64,000 nucleotides of DNA from DATFDN01 sp035685165 (GTDB lineage Bacteria > Pseudomonadota > Alphaproteobacteria > Acetobacterales > Acetobacteraceae). The translations under genes were made by a program, and so were the position numbers. The notes beneath the pieces are model-generated. The model did no database searches and was not told where the DNA came from. It saw nothing but the letters and a program-made list of their open reading frames with translations. The DNA lies in NCBI GenBank assembly GCA_035685165.1, contig DASRBI010000019.1:62001-126000 (forward strand). The letters are read 5' to 3'. Numbering within the stretch: the stretch's first letter is position 1; each line of letters starts with the position of its first letter. Positions 60,177 to 64,000 of the stretch are shown in pieces.

Positions 60177-60506
60177 TCATTCCTTCTCGATCGTGCATTG
60201 CAGAGGATGCTGGTTCTGGCGCGCCAGGTCCATCACCTGCGTCACCTTGGTCTCGGCGACTTCGTACGTATAGACCCCGCACACGCCCACACCGCGCCGA
60301 TGCACGTGCAGCATGATGCGGGTGGCCTCCTCCCGCGTCTTCTGGAAGAACCTTTCCAGAACGTGAACGACGAATTCCATGGGCGTGTAATCGTCATTCA
60401 GCATCAGCACCTTATACATGGCCGGCTTGCGCGTCTTGGGCCGGCTCTTGACGACGACGCCGGTATTCGTGCCGTCGGTGCCTCCGCGTCTGTCGTTATC
60501 GCTCAT
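60177..60506 (-). CDS. clpS: ClpS adaptor
   Basis: 109 residues with VLMLNDDYTPMEFVVHVLE (Asn-Asp-Asp N-degron site), the pocket Met and the HVHRRGVGVCGVYTYEVAE region. ClpS delivers N-end rule substrates (Phe, Leu, Trp, Tyr at the N-terminus) to ClpA. Its disordered N-terminal ~28 residues engage ClpA. It is cotranscribed with clpA. Confidence 0.97.
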   Translation of the reverse strand: MSDNDRRGGTDGTNTGVVVKSRPKTRKPAMYKVLMLNDDYTPMEFVVHVLERFFQKTREEATRIMLHVHRRGVGVCGVYTYEVAETKVTQVMDLARQNQHPLQCTIEKE

Positions 60507-60649
60507 TCCCGATGATTCCGCTCCGGCCGCGCTCCTGCACTCGGCCTGTCAGGCGGGAGCATATCGGAAGCCGGCCCGCCGATAAAAGGGCAATGCCGAG
60601 ATTACGCCGCGCGCCCGCCTGGGGATGCAAGCGCGCGGGGCGATCACGC

Positions 60650-60680
60650 AAAAAAGCCCCGAGGCGGCGCCCCGGGGCTT
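60650..60680 (-). terminator. Rho-independent terminator of the phasin gene
   Basis: In the minus-strand transcript AAGCCCCGG...CGGGGC is followed by TTTTTT: a GC-rich stem with a run of six T, 38 nt after the phasin stop. Confidence 0.85.
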
Positions 60681-60717
60681 CATTCCTGCCGGCCCGTCCG
60701 AGAACGGGCCGCGCGGC

Positions 60718-61233
60718 TTAGGCCGCCGGGCGGGCGAACTTCTCGACCGCGAGCGCGAAGCGCGCGGTGATCGGCGCCATCGCCTGCTCGGTCAGCTTGA
60801 CCGAGCTCTCGGTGAACTTGCCCGACTCGGCGATCGTCTTCTCGATCGCGGCGCGGGCGAAGCCGGCCTGCAGGTCGAACGCGTCCTTCACCGACTTGGC
60901 GCCGGTGATCGCCTTGAAGGCCGACATCGTCTCCTCGAGCTGGGCCTGCGCGGTGGCCGCGAACTGCTTGCTGATGTCTTGCAGCCCGGTAAACCAGATC
61001 TGCCCCGACTTCACCAGAGCCTCGAGATTGCCCTGGCCGAACGCCACGAACTCCTCAGCGGTCTTCATCGCCTTCTCCATTCCTTCGCTCATGTTGATCC
61101 TCGTCTTCGCCGGGGCAGGCAGCGCCTGCCCGGTCACTTCGGTGGTGAGTGCCCGAACCGCCGGGGCCGCCGCCGGAGCAGCCGTCTCCGGCGCCTCCGC
61201 TGGGCTTGCCTCGGCCTTTGCCTTCATCGCCAT
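60718..61233 (-). CDS. Phasin-family granule protein
   Basis: 171 residues from ATG 61233 with AGGAG 8 nt upstream. An Ala/Pro/Glu-rich N-terminus (~1-45) precedes the phasin domain (~55-165: EEFVAFGQGNLEALVKSGQI, LQDISKQFAATAQAQLEETM). Phasins coat polyhydroxyalkanoate granules and control their size and number. No polymer synthase gene is nearby. High expression is likely, given its own terminator. Confidence 0.9.
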   Translation of the reverse strand: MAMKAKAEASPAEAPETAAPAAAPAVRALTTEVTGQALPAPAKTRINMSEGMEKAMKTAEEFVAFGQGNLEALVKSGQIWFTGLQDISKQFAATAQAQLEETMSAFKAITGAKSVKDAFDLQAGFARAAIEKTIAESGKFTESSVKLTEQAMAPITARFALAVEKFARPAA

Positions 61234-61502
61234 GGTGAAACTCCTGCTGCTCTGGCGACCGCCGCGCCGCCATGTTGCGGTGCAGCACGAGCCGGAGATA
61301 GGCCGCCCGGCGGGGCGGTTCAAGCAAAATCTTGTGCGCTGCACAAAAGCCGGGGGCTGGCCTGTCGGGCCGGCGGGCAGAGAACGCGTCGCAAGCAAGC
61401 CGGATAAATCCCTGGATCACCTACGATTCAGTGCAAATCTTTGCTGGACAGGGTTGATCCGGCTTTCATAGTGTTGCGGCCCGATCTCCGGAGACGACAG
61501 GA

Positions 61503-62681
61503 ATGCCCAGCAGGGGCCGCAGGAAAAGCACGTCCGTTTACGCCCTCTCGATCGCCCTCGGATTTCTCGGGCTCCTCGCCGTCTTCCGCCCCGCGCAGGC
61601 GCAGATCGGCTCGGACCGCTACAGTTCGATCGTGATGGACGCGGATACAGGCGCGATCCTGCAGGCGACCGATGCCGACGAACTCCGCCATCCGGCGAGC
61701 CTCGCCAAGCTGATGACGCTTTACCTGACGTTCGAGGCGCTGCGCGACCGGCGAATCGCGCTCGACCAGCTCGTTCCAGTCTCCGAGAATGCGGCGGCGA
61801 TGGAGCCGACCAAGCTCGGGCTCGAGCCCGGGATGCGGATCACGGTGGAGGAGGCGATCCTGGGCCTCGTCACCCGCTCCGCCAACGATGCCGCCGCCGC
61901 GCTGGGCGAGATGCTGGGTGGCAGCGAATACCGCTTCGCCGAGCTGATGACCCTGAAGGCGCGCTCGCTCGGCATGGCGCGCACGCACTTCACCAATGCC
62001 TCCGGCCTGCCCGATCCTGATGCCTGGACCACCGCGCGCGACATGGCGGTGCTGGCGCGGCGGCTGATCGCCGACTTCCCCGGTTATTACCACTATTTTA
62101 GCACGCCCGACTTCGTCTTCCGCGGGCAGGTGATCTTCAATCACGACACGATGTTGAAGGACTATCCGGGCGCCGACGGGCTGAAGACCGGCTACACGGT
62201 GGCCTCCGGCCATAACCTCGTCACCAGCGCGCTGCGCGACGGGCACCGGCTGATCGGCGTCGAGCTCGGCTGCCGCACGAACGGCGAGCGCGACATGCAC
62301 ATGGCGCAACTGCTGAATGCCGCGTTCGAGCGGGAGGGCGTGGCGCCAGCGCCGCTGTTGGTCGCTGCCCGCCCGAGGCGCCTCAATCCGTTCGTCGGGC
62401 TGATCGCGAGCGCGCAGGCTTCGGAGACGCCGCGGCATGGCAAGCCAGTCAGGATCTACCATCCGCGCGGTCAGGCAGCCGCGGCCGCCGTCACGCCGGT
62501 GCACGCGGTGCTGGCCCGCAAGGGGGCAGGCGGCGCCAAGGTCGAACGCACGCTCGCCCATGGGCACGAGCCCTGGCGGGCGCATATCATCGGCATCACC
62601 CCCGCCGCCGCGAAGGCGGCCTGCACCAAGCATCATCCGAAGGGCTGCGCGCCGGGCCGGGCCGGGCGGGACGTCACGTAG
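61503..62681 (+). CDS. D-alanyl-D-alanine carboxypeptidase (DacA-type)
   Basis: 392 residues with a signal peptide (ALSIALGFLGLLAVFRPAQAQ). The penicillin-binding motifs are RHPASLAKLMTLYL (SxxK), TRSANDAAAAL (SxN) and GADGLKTGYTVASG (KTG). It removes the terminal D-Ala of peptidoglycan side chains in the periplasm. The C-terminal ~100 residues are basic and Ala/His-rich and lack the usual PBP5 beta domain and membrane anchor. Confidence 0.93.
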   Translation: MPSRGRRKSTSVYALSIALGFLGLLAVFRPAQAQIGSDRYSSIVMDADTGAILQATDADELRHPASLAKLMTLYLTFEALRDRRIALDQLVPVSENAAAMEPTKLGLEPGMRITVEEAILGLVTRSANDAAAALGEMLGGSEYRFAELMTLKARSLGMARTHFTNASGLPDPDAWTTARDMAVLARRLIADFPGYYHYFSTPDFVFRGQVIFNHDTMLKDYPGADGLKTGYTVASGHNLVTSALRDGHRLIGVELGCRTNGERDMHMAQLLNAAFEREGVAPAPLLVAARPRRLNPFVGLIASAQASETPRHGKPVRIYHPRGQAAAAAVTPVHAVLARKGAGGAKVERTLAHGHEPWRAHIIGITPAAAKAACTKHHPKGCAPGRAGRDVT

Positions 62682-62758
62682 GACCCCGACCGCTTCCCGC
62701 ATGTGCGTCGCTTACGCGGGGACCGGCATGATGGAGACGGCAAAAGCAGGAAGGCCCG

Positions 62759-64000
62759 CTATGCCCGCCCGCCCGGTGGGCGCGCGCACCAGACCAGGGC
62801 GACCGAAGCGGGCAGCGCGGCGGCGAACAGGAAGGCGGCGACGAAGGCGCCGCGGAACGCGGCCGGCGCCGTGTCGGCACCCCGCACGAAGCGGAACACG
62901 AGCATGAGCACGGTCGCGCCGAGCACCAGGCCGAAGGTTCGCGTCAGCATGGCAAGGCTGCCGGCGACCCCGCGTTCCGCCACCGGCAGCGCGGCGGCGG
63001 TGCGATCGAGATAGGCGACCTGAAACAGTCCCTGGCCGATGCCGGCGAGCAGCATCCCGCCGAGCAGACGCCCCAACGCGCCCGGGCTGAGAGCGCAGAG
63101 TGCGAGGCCCGATGCGGCGAGAGCGGCCCCCGCGCGGAGCGGCCAGGCGCGGCCACGCCCGACCGCCCGGCTCGCCAGGGGCGCGCCGAGGGCGACTGCG
63201 GCGGGCGAGAGCGCGAGCGCCGCGCCGCGCGCCGATTCGGGCAGCGCCGAGAAACCGGCGAGCGCGAACGGCACCAGCAGCAGCACCGCGAACCCGGCGA
63301 GGTTCATCAGCACGCTTGCCGCCGTCAGCAGCGCGAAGCCGGGATCGCGGAACAGGCCGGGGCGGATGATCGGCGCCGTGGCGCGCCGCTCGGCGCGGAC
63401 GAACAGCGCCGCCGCGCCGAGCGCACCGGCGGCCGGAAGTGCGGCGAGCGAGTGCGCGGTCTGCGCGGTGCCGATCGCGAGCACGAGCGAGGCGAGCCCG
63501 GCGACGAGCCAGAGCGCGCCCGGTCCGTCGAACGCGGCGCGTGCGGGTTCCGCGCGCGGCGGGGCGGGGATTGCCGCCGCGGCGAGCAACGCGAACAGCG
63601 CGATCGGCGCCCTGAACCAGAACACGGATGACCAGTCGAAGCGCGCCAGCAGCAGCCCGCCCAGCACCGGCCCGAGCGCACCGGCTCCGGCGAACCCTGC
63701 CGTGTAGATCGCGAGCGCGCGGGCCCGCCGCGCCTCGGGATAGAGCTGCGTGGCAAGCGCGGGGCCGCAGCTCAGCAGGAGGCCGGCGCCGACGCCCTGC
63801 GCGACGCGGCCGAACAGCAGCCACGCGAAGTCCGGGGCGGCGGCGCAGGCGATGAAGGCGAGCACGCTCCAGCCGGCGCCGATGCGGAACAGGCGGCGAT
63901 GGCCGATCAGATCGCCGATGCGGCCGAAGACGAGCAGAAGGCTGGCGCTCGTCAGCGTGTAGCTGACGACGACCCACTGAATTTGCGGGATCGCCAGCGC
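62759..64000 (-). CDS. MFS transporter, truncated by the window end
   Basis: The frame is open to base 64000 on the minus strand, so the N-terminus is outside. At least 11 hydrophobic segments are visible. The A-motif-like FGRIGDLIGHRRLF occurs near 63895-63936, and the proline/glycine-rich antiporter motif region AGFAGAGALGPVLGGLL near 63650-63700. This is the drug:proton antiporter type (14-TM EmrB/QacA-like is likely from the length). Substrate is unknown. Confidence 0.88.
   Translation of the reverse strand, partial: ALAIPQIQWVVVSYTLTSASLLLVFGRIGDLIGHRRLFRIGAGWSVLAFIACAAAPDFAWLLFGRVAQGVGAGLLLSCGPALATQLYPEARRARALAIYTAGFAGAGALGPVLGGLLLARFDWSSVFWFRAPIALFALLAAAAIPAPPRAEPARAAFDGPGALWLVAGLASLVLAIGTAQTAHSLAALPAAGALGAAALFVRAERRATAPIIRPGLFRDPGFALLTAASVLMNLAGFAVLLLVPFALAGFSALPESARGAALALSPAAVALGAPLASRAVGRGRAWPLRAGAALAASGLALCALSPGALGRLLGGMLLAGIGQGLFQVAYLDRTAAALPVAERGVAGSLAMLTRTFGLVLGATVLMLVFRFVRGADTAPAAFRGAFVAAFLFAAALPASVALVWCARPPGGRA

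Overview
The window is 64 kb of very GC-rich, densely coded chromosomal DNA. It most resembles an alphaproteobacterium, probably of the Rhodospirillales/Acetobacteraceae type. The supporting signs are a CIRCE-controlled groESL, clpA-clpS, a Usg-family gene, tldD next to ctaA, a DUF1127 protein, a phasin that implies polyhydroxyalkanoate granules, and pimC-pimD type acyl-CoA dehydrogenases. The assignment is inferred from gene content; no rRNA is present.

Layout. 1-14.7 kb is ordinary chromosome: the end of clpB, small metabolic genes, a LysR regulator, a coupled ArsR-SRPBCC-DUF899-VOC operon with an operator over its start codon, an acyl-CoA dehydrogenase lacking both usual catalytic glutamates, a PEP-CTERM protein, tam, a patatin, a flavoprotein disulfide reductase and a TVP38-type membrane protein. 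At 14.78 kb lies tRNA-Thr(CGU). A 183-bp direct repeat that begins exactly in its anticodon loop recurs at 25.58 kb, so 14.99-25.58 kb is read as a genomic island. The island carries a broken RecD-like helicase end, an ImmA-type protease and XRE repressor, a divergent CBASS-like set (DUF3892, a small unknown protein, a CD-NTase and a SLATT two-TM effector), ardC, a wrecked parB, DUF6878/DUF6915 proteins, two toxin-antitoxin pairs and a decayed amine oxidase. No integrase is visible.

25.8-41.9 kb holds glcD-glcE, a secreted phosphoesterase/cupredoxin set divergent from an ECF sigma/anti-sigma pair, a lytic transglycosylase, a FUSC membrane protein, a molybdo-hydroxylase accessory cluster (coxE, two XdhC-type proteins, a MocA-type nucleotidyltransferase, one unknown) without enzyme subunits, and pimC-pimD.

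42.0-43.3 kb is the most unusual locus outside the island. It is a short operon encoding a peptide built from seven near-identical 19-residue repeats after a 14-residue leader, then a GC hairpin, then a DUF6065 protein. tldD and ctaA lie upstream on the same strand.

46.2-64 kb is housekeeping: usg, groES-groEL with CIRCE and a possible second degenerate CIRCE, a cold-shock protein, a threonine-dehydratase-like enzyme, hydrolases, a PhzF protein, a class C beta-lactamase-like protein, an NRDE protein, purB, a TerC-family protein, clpA-clpS, a phasin, a D,D-carboxypeptidase and a truncated MFS transporter.
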